Shown: positions 10,193-19,115 of the stretch, piece by piece | How positions within the stretch are numbered: position 1 is the stretch's first letter | Layout: the number at the start of each line of letters is the position of its first letter | Assembly: GCF_004358755.1 (NCBI RefSeq) | Contig: NZ_SMZY01000003.1 | Span: 372,001-436,000, forward strand | DNA from: Peribacillus frigoritolerans | GTDB lineage: Bacteria > Bacillota > Bacilli > Bacillales > Bacillaceae | Reading direction: 5' to 3' | DNA: 64,000 nt | Made by a program: the position numbers and the translations under genes | Notes under the pieces: model-generated | Told to the model about the DNA's origin: nothing | Database searches by the model: none | What the model saw: the letters and a program-made list of their open reading frames with translations, nothing else

Positions 10193-10332
10193 ACGATCAC
10201 CTTTTCTTAAAAACTTGTTACCCATCAATTTACATGAATTCAAAACAAATAAGCAACTATGAATACGTCCATTTTCAGATAATTAGAAGCCTTGTTCAAG
10301 TAATCGCCATATTTAGAGTTTGTTTATCCCTA

Positions 10333-10363
10333 TAAAAAAGACTTGCCTCCAACAGCAAGTCTT
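10333..10363 (-). terminator. Terminator of the GT-C-like gene
   Basis: AAGACTTGC/GCAAGTCTT stem with a T run on the minus strand. Confidence 0.8.
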
Positions 10364-10378
10364 CCTTTTCTTTTACCG

Positions 10379-11815
10379 CTACTTGAGCCTGTATAGAACA
10401 ATCTCTCCATAAACCGGATCAAAAAGAGGGTTCGAATGAAATTCCTTAGTTTTTTCAAGCCGGTCCGCTAAATCAATTCCCTGCTTTTCAAATCCTTCTG
10501 CAAGATGATTGGTCAAATAAATGTTCTTCCCTTCCTGATAGGATACATCCTTTTGAAAGTAAGGGTACGAGTAGTAGCGTTTATGATCATATGGGACAGA
10601 TAAATAGGATAATACCCGTGTCTCCTCCCAAGTATAGACGATTAAAGGCTCCTCCTGCTCATCGAGGTACTCAGCCATTTGATAGACGGCAGGCTTGCTT
10701 TCTCCCTGTTCTTTTAAAAGAGGAACACTTACACCAAGCTGCAGGGCTGCCAGCATAATCAAAACATTTTGTCCTTTTTTTGTCTTCCCTGCCAAAAAGA
10801 CAAATATTGCAAACAGAAGCAGCATCGCAATCGGAAAGGAATGACGCGGTTTATCGATATTTTGTGCAAACAAATTCCAGAGAGAATAGAACAGCGTCAA
10901 ACTCAGCAGCAGCTTATGACGATTGAAAAATTCCGTCCTTGCCTCTTTGTTCAGGCTCATGAAAAACCAGACAACCACACCTGCAGCTGCCGGGAGCAAG
11001 AGATAGGATTGCGACATCATGCCTGTAAAGCCAACATTTTGCACTGTTAATCGGTATAGACGGGACCAGATCGGTTCCCCAGATTCCGTTACCGCTCCTC
11101 CCCAGGATGTAAAATGGCCGGCAATAAAGGCATAAGAGAGCTTGATAAACCCAGGAAGGCTGCCTTCACTCATAATCAGCCCAGCAATCCAAATACTTTG
11201 AAAAAGCACGGCAGCAAACGCAAAAAATGCAATCCTTTTCATATTCTTGCTTTCTTTATAATCCTGAATCCATAAAAAAACGATGGCGAACCCAAACGGA
11301 GCGTAAGAAAGCCGAATTCCCATCAGCAGGCTGAACAGGAACAGCGGAAGTAGCTTCATCCAAATGGAGTTTTTTTTGAATGCGAGATAAACAGCCCATA
11401 AATACCACCATAAAACTCCGATCGCAGCCCCTTCAGACATTGGCTGAGCGGAGAGAATGGATAAATAGCTGTTCGTTTGAAGCAGCATGACGACCATTAA
11501 GGACGGCAAAGCGCCGATGTACTGTTTTGCTGAAAAATAGATGGGGATACACGCAGACAAAACAATCGTCTGATTAAAAATAGACAGTGCCTGTGCAGGG
11601 TTATCCACCCATATATGTGTAATCATTCCTCCGAGAATGAAATAAGGATAGCCTGGAAAATGCGGCTGCATGGCGAGCAGATCGTATCTGTCCAGCGCCA
11701 GCGCAAAATCAACCTGATCCCATGTGGCAGCATACGGACTGCTGTATATAAATCTAAAATAAACGGCTGCCAGCAGGATGGCTGCAGCGCTAATTGTCTT
11801 AAGGATCGTGCTCAT
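10379..11815 (-). CDS. Polytopic membrane protein, GT-C glycosyltransferase-like
   Basis: A 478-residue protein with about ten hydrophobic helices and a soluble C-terminal tail of about 90 residues. The first extracytoplasmic loop carries acidic and aromatic residues (SSPYAATWDQVDFALAL... PHFPGYPYF), as in ArnT/PMT-like GT-C enzymes that use polyprenyl-phosphate sugars. That assignment rests on topology and this loop only. AAAGGAG stands before the ATG, and the gene is a single unit with its own terminator. It lies 2 kb from a cluster with a polyprenyl-phosphate-type GT2, to which it may be functionally linked. Confidence 0.6.
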   Translation of the reverse strand: MSTILKTISAAAILLAAVYFRFIYSSPYAATWDQVDFALALDRYDLLAMQPHFPGYPYFILGGMITHIWVDNPAQALSIFNQTIVLSACIPIYFSAKQYIGALPSLMVVMLLQTNSYLSILSAQPMSEGAAIGVLWWYLWAVYLAFKKNSIWMKLLPLFLFSLLMGIRLSYAPFGFAIVFLWIQDYKESKNMKRIAFFAFAAVLFQSIWIAGLIMSEGSLPGFIKLSYAFIAGHFTSWGGAVTESGEPIWSRLYRLTVQNVGFTGMMSQSYLLLPAAAGVVVWFFMSLNKEARTEFFNRHKLLLSLTLFYSLWNLFAQNIDKPRHSFPIAMLLLFAIFVFLAGKTKKGQNVLIMLAALQLGVSVPLLKEQGESKPAVYQMAEYLDEQEEPLIVYTWEETRVLSYLSVPYDHKRYYSYPYFQKDVSYQEGKNIYLTNHLAEGFEKQGIDLADRLEKTKEFHSNPLFDPVYGEIVLYRLK

Positions 11816-11887
11816 GCAAAAACTCCTTTACTAAGTAGAAAGCGCAGCAGCCAGGTCAGATGTGCAGCATTTCATATAAACTCTAAA

Positions 11888-11918
11888 AAAAATACAAGGC
11901 GGATCGCCTTGTATTTTT
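11888..11918 (-). terminator. Terminator of the FTR1 operon
   Basis: AATACAAGGCG/CGCCTTGTATT stem followed by T on the minus strand. Confidence 0.85.
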
Positions 11919-12841
11919 TATCCTATACGAGCCTCAGGCTTCAGTACTTTTTTATCTTTAGGCGCTGCTTTCTCAGCTTTTACAGGCTTCTTTGTGAAGA
12001 CAAGCAAATAGATTGTCGCGAAATAGCCCAGATACGCGAGGACTTCTTCCAATGAAGGCATGGATGAATATCCTAAGAAAGCTTTTAAGAAAATGCCGAT
12101 ATCACCGGACAGCAGCGGTGCTGTTCCGTGATCGCGCAAGTAGTGAGCATAGTCAATCGGATGCTCAGGCAGAAACCAGGTAATATTATAAACGTGCGGC
12201 ATCACACTGCCGATTATCTTTAAATCCTGCAGCATGGATATTCCCTGAACGAGAAGACCGGCTGCAATGAGAACGATAAACGCTCCCGTTATTCTAAAGA
12301 AAGCTTTAAGCGAAATTTTCATTGTTCCTTTAAAGAATAGGTAGCTGACGAGTGAAGCGGCAAGAAGCCCTGAAATAGCTCCCCATCCCTGCAAAGCCGC
12401 TCCAATGTTTCCTCCTGTAATAGCAGCGAAGAAAAACACCGTTTCTACCCCTTCGCGTACTACAACTAAGAATGAATGAATAACCATTCCGATTACACTG
12501 CCTGCCGTAATAAAATGATTTATCTTTCCTTCAACGGTCGATTTGATATTTTTGCTGTGCTCAGCCATCCAAAAGACCATTTGAGTTAAAAGAATGGAGG
12601 AGATGAAAATAATCGAGATCTTCAGGTACATTTCACTGCCCATCGCCGCAAACCCTGTGAATACTACTTGAAAAACAAGAGCCACAAGGTAACTTGCAAA
12701 GACCGCAAGACCTGCTCCAAGCCAGACGAACTTTACAAATTTTTGATTATCTGTACGCTTTAAGTAAGTTGTAATAATTCCTACAATTAATAAGGCTTCC
12801 AAGACCTCACGGAATGTAATAAGAAACGCCTGAAGCTGCAT
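11918..12841 (-). CDS. FTR1/EfeU-family high-affinity iron permease
   Basis: Membrane permease for iron, likely ferric iron or ferrous iron oxidised on entry. The 307-residue, seven-helix protein shows both R-E-x-x-E motifs that define FTR1 proteins, REVLE in helix 1 and REGVE in the fourth helix region (VVREGVETVFFF). The ATG at 12841 has AAGGAGGGG seven bases upstream; an earlier in-frame extension runs back into the preceding gene and lacks a site. It follows the surface protein gene by 28 bp and shares its Fur-boxed promoter. Unlike EfeUOB, no DyP peroxidase gene (efeB) is nearby. Confidence 0.92.
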   Translation of the reverse strand: MQLQAFLITFREVLEALLIVGIITTYLKRTDNQKFVKFVWLGAGLAVFASYLVALVFQVVFTGFAAMGSEMYLKISIIFISSILLTQMVFWMAEHSKNIKSTVEGKINHFITAGSVIGMVIHSFLVVVREGVETVFFFAAITGGNIGAALQGWGAISGLLAASLVSYLFFKGTMKISLKAFFRITGAFIVLIAAGLLVQGISMLQDLKIIGSVMPHVYNITWFLPEHPIDYAHYLRDHGTAPLLSGDIGIFLKAFLGYSSMPSLEEVLAYLGYFATIYLLVFTKKPVKAEKAAPKDKKVLKPEARIG

Positions 12842-12869
12842 GTTCATCCCCTCCTTAAAATATATATGG

Positions 12870-13625
12870 CTACTGCTTCTTCCTTTTTCTGATTGCGTAG
12901 ACAGCGACAAGCGCCAGGACTGACACTATAATGACAATCGGAAGCCAGTTCTTTAAGCTAGCTAAATCTGTCCAGTCAGTCGTCTCTGAAGCTGTTGATT
13001 CCCCTTCATCAGCTGAGAAATGACCGGATGTAAAATCTTCTATGCCAAATTCTTTTTTAAGATCCGTTAAAATGATTTCTTTGCTTTCGTTAAATGCATC
13101 TTGACTTGCTTCTGATTTCCCGACTCCGAACAAGCCTGGATTGCCTAGTGCTTCCAATGCTTTATTGAATTCGTCTCTAATCTCAGTGTCCATCTCTTTG
13201 CTGCTTTCAGCTACGCGCGGAGAAAGTGCCTCGTAAGTCGCAAATCCTTTTGCAAGCAGCCGTTTGCTTGTATCATAGTCCTTAAAATTCTCATCGACAT
13301 TTTCAAGGCGGCGGCTGATATTCATTGCAAGAAGCTTCTCCATGTTTTGAACAAGTTCTTCTTTATTCTCATTTTCAATATTGTCCATGATGACCTGTGT
13401 TGGTTCCGGCCCCATGTGCATATCAATCTCTTCTTGAACAGTTTGATAGATTTTCTTTGCTTCAGCAAAGTCAGGGGGACTTTCATCCAGCTGAACCTGC
13501 ATGTTTTTATAGGCTTCCGCAATTTTTTCTTCATTCGGATCTCCGTATGAATAAGCAGATGCGCTGTTATGTATAGGTAAACTGATAAGGATAAGTACAA
13601 TTAGTGATAAAAAAGTTTTTTTCAT
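12870..13625 (-). CDS. Membrane-anchored extracellular partner of the FTR1 permease
   Basis: 251 residues: signal peptide ending near NSASA, a helical acidic extracellular domain of about 190 residues, then one C-terminal helix (WLPIVIIVSVLALVAVYAI) with a basic tail. In many Gram-positive FTR1 proteins a comparable domain is fused to the N terminus of the permease; here it is a separate gene directly upstream. Acidic helices with scattered Glu and His (such as EEIDMHMGPEP) could bind iron before handover. A Fur box lies 20 bp upstream. Function is inferred from architecture and context. Confidence 0.75.
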   Translation of the reverse strand: MKKTFLSLIVLILISLPIHNSASAYSYGDPNEEKIAEAYKNMQVQLDESPPDFAEAKKIYQTVQEEIDMHMGPEPTQVIMDNIENENKEELVQNMEKLLAMNISRRLENVDENFKDYDTSKRLLAKGFATYEALSPRVAESSKEMDTEIRDEFNKALEALGNPGLFGVGKSEASQDAFNESKEIILTDLKKEFGIEDFTSGHFSADEGESTASETTDWTDLASLKNWLPIVIIVSVLALVAVYAIRKRKKQ

Positions 13626-13645
13626 TGTCTGCCCTCCCTAAATAA

Positions 13646-13660
13646 TGATAATGATTCTCA
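13646..13660. promoter_or_regulatory. Fur box of the FTR1 operon
   Basis: TGATAATGATTCTCA matches the 7-1-7 Fur consensus TGATAATNATTATCA at all but two defined positions, just upstream of the surface protein gene. It predicts iron repression. Confidence 0.85.
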
Positions 13661-13677
13661 TTTTTATTGTCAATAAA

Positions 13678-13716
13678 AAATAAGAAAATAAAAAATACTC
13701 TAGGAGCATTTCTTAT
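13678..13716 (-). terminator. AT-rich terminator overlapping the end of the GT2 gene
   Basis: The last codons of the GT2 gene form one arm (GAAAATAAGAAAT) and the downstream ATTTTTTATTTTC forms the other, with a T-rich tail on the minus strand. The stem is AT-rich and only moderately convincing. Confidence 0.5.
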
Positions 13717-14464
13717 TTTCTCTAAATGAATGTAAAACATGTGCGCTTTTATTTATGGATACTTTTTTAGCTGGACGGCGCATTTCTTTTATAATGGCCG
13801 GAATGACAGATGACAGATATTTTCTGAATTTGATAAAGGATTGACCTTCAGTTCTGACTTGATAGGTAATCGGCACTTCCTGAACGCGAAACCCTTTGCG
13901 GACAAGGTTCAAGGTGACTACCTGTGCGTAATTATAGTCATGAATAATCTCAGCATGCTCTATAGCCTGGCGGGAAAAAGCTCTCATTCCTGACTGGCCA
14001 TCGTAAATCCATTTTTTAAGAAGCAGTGACTGCAGCAGGGTAAAACAGTAGTTTCCCAATCTGCGGTGAAGCTTCATCCCTTTAATTGAGCCGAGAAACC
14101 TCGATCCCATCGTATAATCCGCTTCACCTGCAAAGATCGGCTGAAGCAGATTAGGGATTTCATCCGCCGGATATTCATTATCAGCATCAATCATCACCGC
14201 AATATCTGCCCCAAGCTCATAGCTATGCTTGAGACCGGTTCGGACAGCAGCACCCAGCCCTCCATTCTTTTTCAAAGAGAGGATATGGTCTGCACCTGCT
14301 GCTCTGGCTGTTCTAACCGTATTGTCCGATGAACCATCATCTATGACGAGCACCTCTACTGCGACTTCTTCATGAAAATGACGCGGCACGTTCTTGATGA
14401 CAGGCCCAATTGATTTTTCCTCATTGTAAGCCGGCAAAAAGACGACTACTTTCTGTTTCTTCAT
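13700..14464 (-). CDS. Family 2 glycosyltransferase, polyprenyl-phosphate sugar synthase-like
   Basis: Cytosolic or membrane-associated GT-A fold enzyme (254 residues) resembling dolichol/polyprenyl-phosphate mannose or glucose synthases. The N-terminal strand PAYNEEKSIGPVI, the DDGSSDNT motif, the metal-binding DADNEYP and the QSGMRAFSR acceptor segment are all visible. There are no C-terminal membrane helices, as in DPM1-type enzymes. The start overlaps the upstream phosphodiesterase-like gene by 4 bp (ATGA). It is the last gene of a four-gene overlapping cluster. Sugar and lipid are not determinable. Confidence 0.85.
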   Translation of the reverse strand: MKKQKVVVFLPAYNEEKSIGPVIKNVPRHFHEEVAVEVLVIDDGSSDNTVRTARAAGADHILSLKKNGGLGAAVRTGLKHSYELGADIAVMIDADNEYPADEIPNLLQPIFAGEADYTMGSRFLGSIKGMKLHRRLGNYCFTLLQSLLLKKWIYDGQSGMRAFSRQAIEHAEIIHDYNYAQVVTLNLVRKGFRVQEVPITYQVRTEGQSFIKFRKYLSSVIPAIIKEMRRPAKKVSINKSAHVLHSFRENKKCS

Positions 14465-15939
14465 TTAGCGCTCCCTTCCTTCTTAAAGGCCTCAGTAAGC
14501 ACAGGACCCCTGCTGTGCGATGGATATGGCGCTCCAAGTAAATATGCAAGTGTCGGCGCTACAGAGACGAGGCTGTGTTTCTCCTCTACCACGCTGCCCT
14601 TTTGAATGGCTGGTCCATACATGAAAAAGGGCACAATCCGCTCGCCTTCATCAAGATGACCGTGACCGCCAATCCCATCAGCCTGTCCATGATCGGCACA
14701 AATGATAAAGGTTGTATTCTCAGCTTTACCGGTCTCTTTTAAATGCTCTATAAAGTTTTTGACCAGCTGATCGGCCTCTCTTATTTTTTGAAGATATTCA
14801 TCATAAAATACGCCCCTGCTGTGACCTGTCTGATCGGTTGAAATCAGCTGAACAATAAAGAGCTCGGGATCCTGTTCATCCATGATCTGCTTCGCTTTTT
14901 CCATAATTTTATAATCTACAACATCGTTTTTCATCACAGCCGTGAATGTCTCCACATCATCACCGAACGCATCGACTAAATGAGCAACAGCAAGCATCTT
15001 TCCTTTTTTCTTAACACGTCTGAGCGAATCAAAGATGCTTTCTGTACGGACTCCGAAGCGCCAGACCATATTTGATTTGATCCCATGCTCAAACGGATAG
15101 GTTCCGGTGAACATTGATGAAAAGCAGACGACCGTTCTCGCAGGATAGACCGTCTCCATTTTCGCAAATTCTGTTCCGTTTTTACGGAGATAATCTAAAT
15201 AGGGGGTATCCGCTTCTTCAAATCGTTCCTTTCTCATTCCATCAATGACAATCACCACTACCTTGTCATTGACTCCTTTTTCAGGCACTTCCGCATTATG
15301 GGTGTACGATGAAACCGGCTTTGGCTTCCAGTCAAACAGGTATTTATGAAGAATGAACGTATAAATCAGCAGTGATCCATAAAACAGGAGAAGAGACTGC
15401 CAGTTTACATCCTGAACGGAACCTCCATTTGAAAGGATGCTGAAGGAATAATCCCATACAGACAGAATGAGAATGAATTTTGGAAGCTGCTCCTGAGCAT
15501 TTCCGCTGGTAGAATCACTGTTTTTAAGAACCAGTTTCCAAAAACGGGTGAAATTCATCCAGGACGTTCCGATTCGCAAGTGATAATAAAACGTTCCCCA
15601 GAAAAAAACCGTGAAAAAGAAATATAAACCGGCTGCAAACAGGAGAAGTCCGATATTAGCCCCTTCAAACATAATTAAATAAACAATAATAGGAATCCAT
15701 AAATAATTTCTTAAAAATAATGGAAAATCGTAAAGATAATAAATAACGAGCAATGGAACGATAAAAATAAGGGATAAAGCAAAAGCAGGCCAAAACGCGC
15801 CCTCCCCTAATAAATAGAAGTGAAACAATAAAAAGGTTCCCACAGAAAAAATTGGAGTAAAGGGTTTGCCCTCATTTAACAAATTCCAGCACCACGCAGC
15901 TATTTTTTCAAACTTGGATGCTTGTTTTACTTTCTCCAC
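14461..15939 (-). CDS. Membrane-bound alkaline phosphatase-superfamily protein (NPP-like)
   Basis: A 492-residue fusion of about five N-terminal membrane helices (roughly residues 30-215) with a metal-dependent phosphodiesterase/phosphotransferase domain. Metal and catalytic residues follow the nucleotide pyrophosphatase pattern: VIDGMR, the nucleophile Thr in YPARTVVCF, DQTGHSRG, and ADHGQADG. The catalytic domain probably faces outward, as in enzymes that transfer or remove phospho-groups on envelope glycans or GPI-like lipids. It overlaps its neighbours by 13 bp and 4 bp, so it works with the glycosyltransferase, flippase-like protein and epimerase. The precise substrate is unknown. Confidence 0.75.
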   Translation of the reverse strand: MEKVKQASKFEKIAAWCWNLLNEGKPFTPIFSVGTFLLFHFYLLGEGAFWPAFALSLIFIVPLLVIYYLYDFPLFLRNYLWIPIIVYLIMFEGANIGLLLFAAGLYFFFTVFFWGTFYYHLRIGTSWMNFTRFWKLVLKNSDSTSGNAQEQLPKFILILSVWDYSFSILSNGGSVQDVNWQSLLLFYGSLLIYTFILHKYLFDWKPKPVSSYTHNAEVPEKGVNDKVVVIVIDGMRKERFEEADTPYLDYLRKNGTEFAKMETVYPARTVVCFSSMFTGTYPFEHGIKSNMVWRFGVRTESIFDSLRRVKKKGKMLAVAHLVDAFGDDVETFTAVMKNDVVDYKIMEKAKQIMDEQDPELFIVQLISTDQTGHSRGVFYDEYLQKIREADQLVKNFIEHLKETGKAENTTFIICADHGQADGIGGHGHLDEGERIVPFFMYGPAIQKGSVVEEKHSLVSVAPTLAYLLGAPYPSHSRGPVLTEAFKKEGSAK

Positions 15940-16916
15940 TTCAACCTCTCCTTTCTCTTCATAAAATAGGTCAGCTCCCTTACCTGGAGCGGCAATAATA
16001 GAAAAGCTGCAATTCCTCCTGCATAAGAGAAAACAAACTTAAATCCGTGACTGATCACGGCATATTCATAGGCTTCCTTCATGCTTGCTCCCGTTATATT
16101 AAGGGCAAATGTCATCACGGTTTCGTATGTGCCGACGCCTCCAGGTGTGACCTGAAACACCTGTCCGGAAATGGTTACACTATTAACCCAGACAGCCTCC
16201 ATAAAAGATAGGCTTTCAGGTGAGGCGATGCCAAAAATGACAACTGCTTCAAAAATCCAGCTTAAGGCAACAAGAAGGATAATGACTGCACCATGCAAAC
16301 CTCTGAATCCTTGTTTCAATTGACTGATCTGTTCTTTCAGAAAGCCTGGAAACTTTATCTTTACAGTTATAAAAACAGCTGCTGCCGCCATTGCCAAAAC
16401 GGTGAGGACCGGTAAATTCACCTGTAATTTTCCATACAGGTACAAAAGACCGGTCCCTGAGAAAATAACAAGAATCAGCATATCCAGCATCCTTAGGACA
16501 ACTACCGAATGTGCCGCTTGCCTAAGCGTCACTTCTTTATCATTTTTAAATACGGCTGCCCGGACAGCATCTCCGACTTTTAATGGTGATAAATGATTAA
16601 TGAACAAACTGTACAGCAGACCGGCAAGGCATTTTTGCAAAGAGACTTTATTCTGCAGATAAAGCCTCCAGGCAAAAGCACGAAGGACAAAAGCTGCTGA
16701 ATAAAAAATGACAAGCGCAAGCAATACAAAAGGCTTTTCTAAAAGCGACTTCAGCTGCTCATATAAAGAAGCCGGCTGAAAAACCAGTATGCTTAACCAG
16801 ATAAACAGCAGGGTTAAAGCAATTCCAATCAGATTAAATAATATCGGGATGTTCCTTAGCCCACGCAACGGTTTGTTCAAATCCTTCCTTAAAGGATATA
16901 GAAGGGGCATATCCAA
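15927..16916 (-). CDS. UPF0104/LPG-synthase-type membrane protein (flippase-like)
   Basis: Polytopic protein of up to 329 residues and about eight helices, belonging to the lysylphosphatidylglycerol synthase transmembrane family (AglD/MprF N-domain-like). Family motifs are LSPLKVGDAVRAAVF and the later TPGGVGTYE. Members without the aminoacyl-transferase domain are thought to flip lipids or lipid-linked sugars. The given start would overlap the epimerase gene by 83 bp. A TTG about 13-17 codons in, behind AAGGAAGGA, is an equally good start. It is co-translated with a GT2 and an NPP-like enzyme, fitting lipid-linked glycan traffic. Confidence 0.75.
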   Translation of the reverse strand: MDMPLLYPLRKDLNKPLRGLRNIPILFNLIGIALTLLFIWLSILVFQPASLYEQLKSLLEKPFVLLALVIFYSAAFVLRAFAWRLYLQNKVSLQKCLAGLLYSLFINHLSPLKVGDAVRAAVFKNDKEVTLRQAAHSVVVLRMLDMLILVIFSGTGLLYLYGKLQVNLPVLTVLAMAAAAVFITVKIKFPGFLKEQISQLKQGFRGLHGAVIILLVALSWIFEAVVIFGIASPESLSFMEAVWVNSVTISGQVFQVTPGGVGTYETVMTFALNITGASMKEAYEYAVISHGFKFVFSYAGGIAAFLLLPLQVRELTYFMKRKERLKWRK

Positions 16917-17781
16917 GCTTTAATCTTGCTTTGGAGATATCTGCCCAAGTAGAGGTTACATCGCCTTTTCTCGCTTTTTCGTATTGAAGCTGTAAATTTG
17001 GAAAGTGTGATCTAAGCTGATTAATAACCTCCGTCATGAGCACAGGACGTCCTGAACCGAGATTATATACATCACTTTCAGAAGACACAAGCGTGAGCAT
17101 AATTCCCGTCACAATATCATCAATATATGTATAATCACGCCCTGTTCCTTGTCCAAAAATGGACAGGTTCTGATTGTTCATGACTCGTCTTATAAATGTG
17201 GAAAATGCCATATCCGGCCTTCCCCAAGGCCCATAGACTGTAAAAAAACGAAGAATGTTCAGTTGAAAACCATACATGTGGTGAAAGGCGTGACAGAGGG
17301 ATTCTGCCCCCATTTTTGAGGCTGCATAAGGGGATAGAACTCTTCCTGTAACCATATCTTCCGCCAGCGGCACATCAAACTGTTCCCCATAGACAGATGA
17401 GGAGGAAGCGAAGATGACATGTTTAACCTGAAGTTCACCTGCACAGGCCAGAATATGATTTGTTCCTTGAATATTAACATCTATATAAGCGGATGGATTC
17501 TGCAGGGAGGGGCTGACTCCGGCAAGCGCTCCTAAATGGACAATCGCCTCAGGCTTCTCCATCTTAATGATGCTCATAAGCTTGTCTCTATCCAGCAAGT
17601 CACATTCATAATAAGGAACACTGCCCGCCCTATTTACTTGCTGTAATTGATAAAGCTTTCTTGAATTCTGTTCGGCACGGTCCAGATTGTCCAGCAGAAT
17701 AGGCTGGTTTCCGCTATTCAAAAGCCGAATGGCAAGATGGCTGCCGATAAACCCTGCACCGCCAGTAATAAGTGTTTTCAT
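16834..17781 (-). CDS. NAD-dependent nucleotide-sugar epimerase/dehydratase (SDR family)
   Basis: Cytosolic extended short-chain dehydrogenase of 315 residues acting on a UDP- or dTDP-sugar. The NAD motif GGAGFIGSH is at residues 7-15, SSSSVYGEQ carries the catalytic Ser region, and YAASK holds the catalytic Tyr and Lys. FFTVYGPWGRPDMA and GRDYTYIDD are typical of UDP-glucuronate or UDP-glucose 4-epimerases. It is the first gene of the four-gene cluster and plausibly makes the donor for the family 2 glycosyltransferase three genes downstream. Exact sugar specificity cannot be assigned. Confidence 0.85.
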   Translation of the reverse strand: MKTLITGGAGFIGSHLAIRLLNSGNQPILLDNLDRAEQNSRKLYQLQQVNRAGSVPYYECDLLDRDKLMSIIKMEKPEAIVHLGALAGVSPSLQNPSAYIDVNIQGTNHILACAGELQVKHVIFASSSSVYGEQFDVPLAEDMVTGRVLSPYAASKMGAESLCHAFHHMYGFQLNILRFFTVYGPWGRPDMAFSTFIRRVMNNQNLSIFGQGTGRDYTYIDDIVTGIMLTLVSSESDVYNLGSGRPVLMTEVINQLRSHFPNLQLQYEKARKGDVTSTWADISKARLKLGYAPSISFKEGFEQTVAWAKEHPDII

Positions 17782-17810
17782 ATTTTCTCCTTAAGCCTTG
17801 CGTTTTGTGT

Positions 17811-17851
17811 AAAAAGAAGAAACCTTGTCCGCAAACAAGGCTCCTTCTTTT
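17811..17851 (-). terminator. Terminator of the Fur-boxed lipoprotein gene
   Basis: A long stem (GAAG...CCTTGT/ACAAGG...CTTC) with a T run on the minus strand separates the lipoprotein from the epimerase cluster. Confidence 0.8.
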
Positions 17852-17859
17852 ATAACATA

Positions 17860-19053
17860 TTATTTTGCTTTTTCAATGAGATTATTTAAGCTCTCTTCTA
17901 AAAGCGGCATGTATTGATCTGCTGCTTCCTTGTCATTTGCTTTGGCAGCATCTAAATAGCCTTGAGCATTTTCAGTAAGCTTAGTTGTTTCTTCTTCTCC
18001 AAGAATCGTTTTGATGTCATTTTCAATGATGTTAATGAATAACGCACCTTCAATAGCTGTGATCGAACCTTTTTCCTCACCGAAGGCTTCTTTGCTTTCT
18101 TCATACTCATGAAGGGCAATCTTTGCAAAGCCACGTACAAATGCTTTGTTGATCATTTCTGCATCAAGTGTTTTAGCGTCTGTCTGCAAATCAAGCTGTT
18201 TCAAGATGTAATCAGCATCTTCAGCTGCATGCTTTTGCAGGTAAGGATAAACGGATTGATAAAACGCCCATCCTTCAGCCTGCTCGATTTTTGCTTCTGT
18301 TTCATCTGTTTTAGCCGCTTCAGATGCCTTTGTTGCATATCCGTTCGGCAAAGCGCCTACCGCATAATAGAATGTCTTCATTAAAGTTTTATCAACCACT
18401 TGTTTTCCAAGTGAGAACGAAAGCTTATCTTCGCTTTCAATTGCTTTTTTCATTTCATCAAAGCCGCCTGCGATGACATCCTGCATATTTGATTCATAGG
18501 CAGCATCCCTTTTCTCAACCGTTCCTTCAATGGCTCCATAAAAACTCATTGCTTCTTCGTATTCTTCCATTACTTCTTCTTTATTGCCCCAGTTTTCATC
18601 AATCTCTGTGAACTCATGGCGCATCGTCTGGAAGAATTCTTTTTGCATCAATTTGTCAAAAAGCTGTCTGACTACGACAGGATTCATTTCTTCATTTTTT
18701 CCTGCTTCTAAAGCAGCGGTAATGGTTTGATCGATATTCTCGTCAAATTCGGCGTCACGCTGTTTTACGAGCGTTTGCAGCTCGCTTTTATATAATTCTT
18801 CTACTTTTGAAAAATCAACTTCTTGATCTTCTTTCGCTTTATCAAGCTCAGCAACAGCATCTGTATATGCCTTCACAACCGTTTCGGGCTCTGATGATGC
18901 TTCTTTTTCAGTTTTTTCTTCAGCAGTTGATTTAGTCTGTTCTTCGGTACCCGCTTTTTCCTCTTTATCTTCAGGCGCAGTTTCTTTTGAACAACCGCTG
19001 ATTAGCAGTGCTGATGCAAGTGCTGCAGATAGAATCGTCCACTTAAATGACAT
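17860..19053 (-). CDS. Acidic helical lipoprotein under Fur control, probable iron-related
   Basis: Exported lipoprotein of 397 residues: signal peptide with lipobox LISGC (Cys21), a Glu/Lys-rich linker to about residue 55, then an all-helical body. The body looks like a degenerate repeat of about 80-90 residues. KQRDAEFDENIDQTI followed by VVRQLFDKLMQKEFF is echoed by EKRDAAYESNMQDVI followed by GKQVVDKTLMKTFYY, with two weaker echoes further on. Two Fur-like boxes lie upstream, and an FTR1 permease pair is 4 kb away, so a role in iron capture is likely. The family was not recognised with certainty; imelysin/EfeO-like function is an inference only. Confidence 0.75.
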   Translation of the reverse strand: MSFKWTILSAALASALLISGCSKETAPEDKEEKAGTEEQTKSTAEEKTEKEASSEPETVVKAYTDAVAELDKAKEDQEVDFSKVEELYKSELQTLVKQRDAEFDENIDQTITAALEAGKNEEMNPVVVRQLFDKLMQKEFFQTMRHEFTEIDENWGNKEEVMEEYEEAMSFYGAIEGTVEKRDAAYESNMQDVIAGGFDEMKKAIESEDKLSFSLGKQVVDKTLMKTFYYAVGALPNGYATKASEAAKTDETEAKIEQAEGWAFYQSVYPYLQKHAAEDADYILKQLDLQTDAKTLDAEMINKAFVRGFAKIALHEYEESKEAFGEEKGSITAIEGALFINIIENDIKTILGEEETTKLTENAQGYLDAAKANDKEAADQYMPLLEESLNNLIEKAK

Positions 19054-19077
19054 GCTGTTTTCCCCCTGTAATGTTGT

Positions 19078-19092
19078 TGATAATGATTTTCA
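19078..19092. promoter_or_regulatory. Fur box 1 upstream of the lipoprotein gene
   Basis: TGATAATGATTTTCA differs from the 15-bp Fur consensus at one position and lies 25 bp before the start codon. Confidence 0.85.
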
Positions 19093-19115
19093 ATAAGTCC
19101 TACGTCATTATAATA

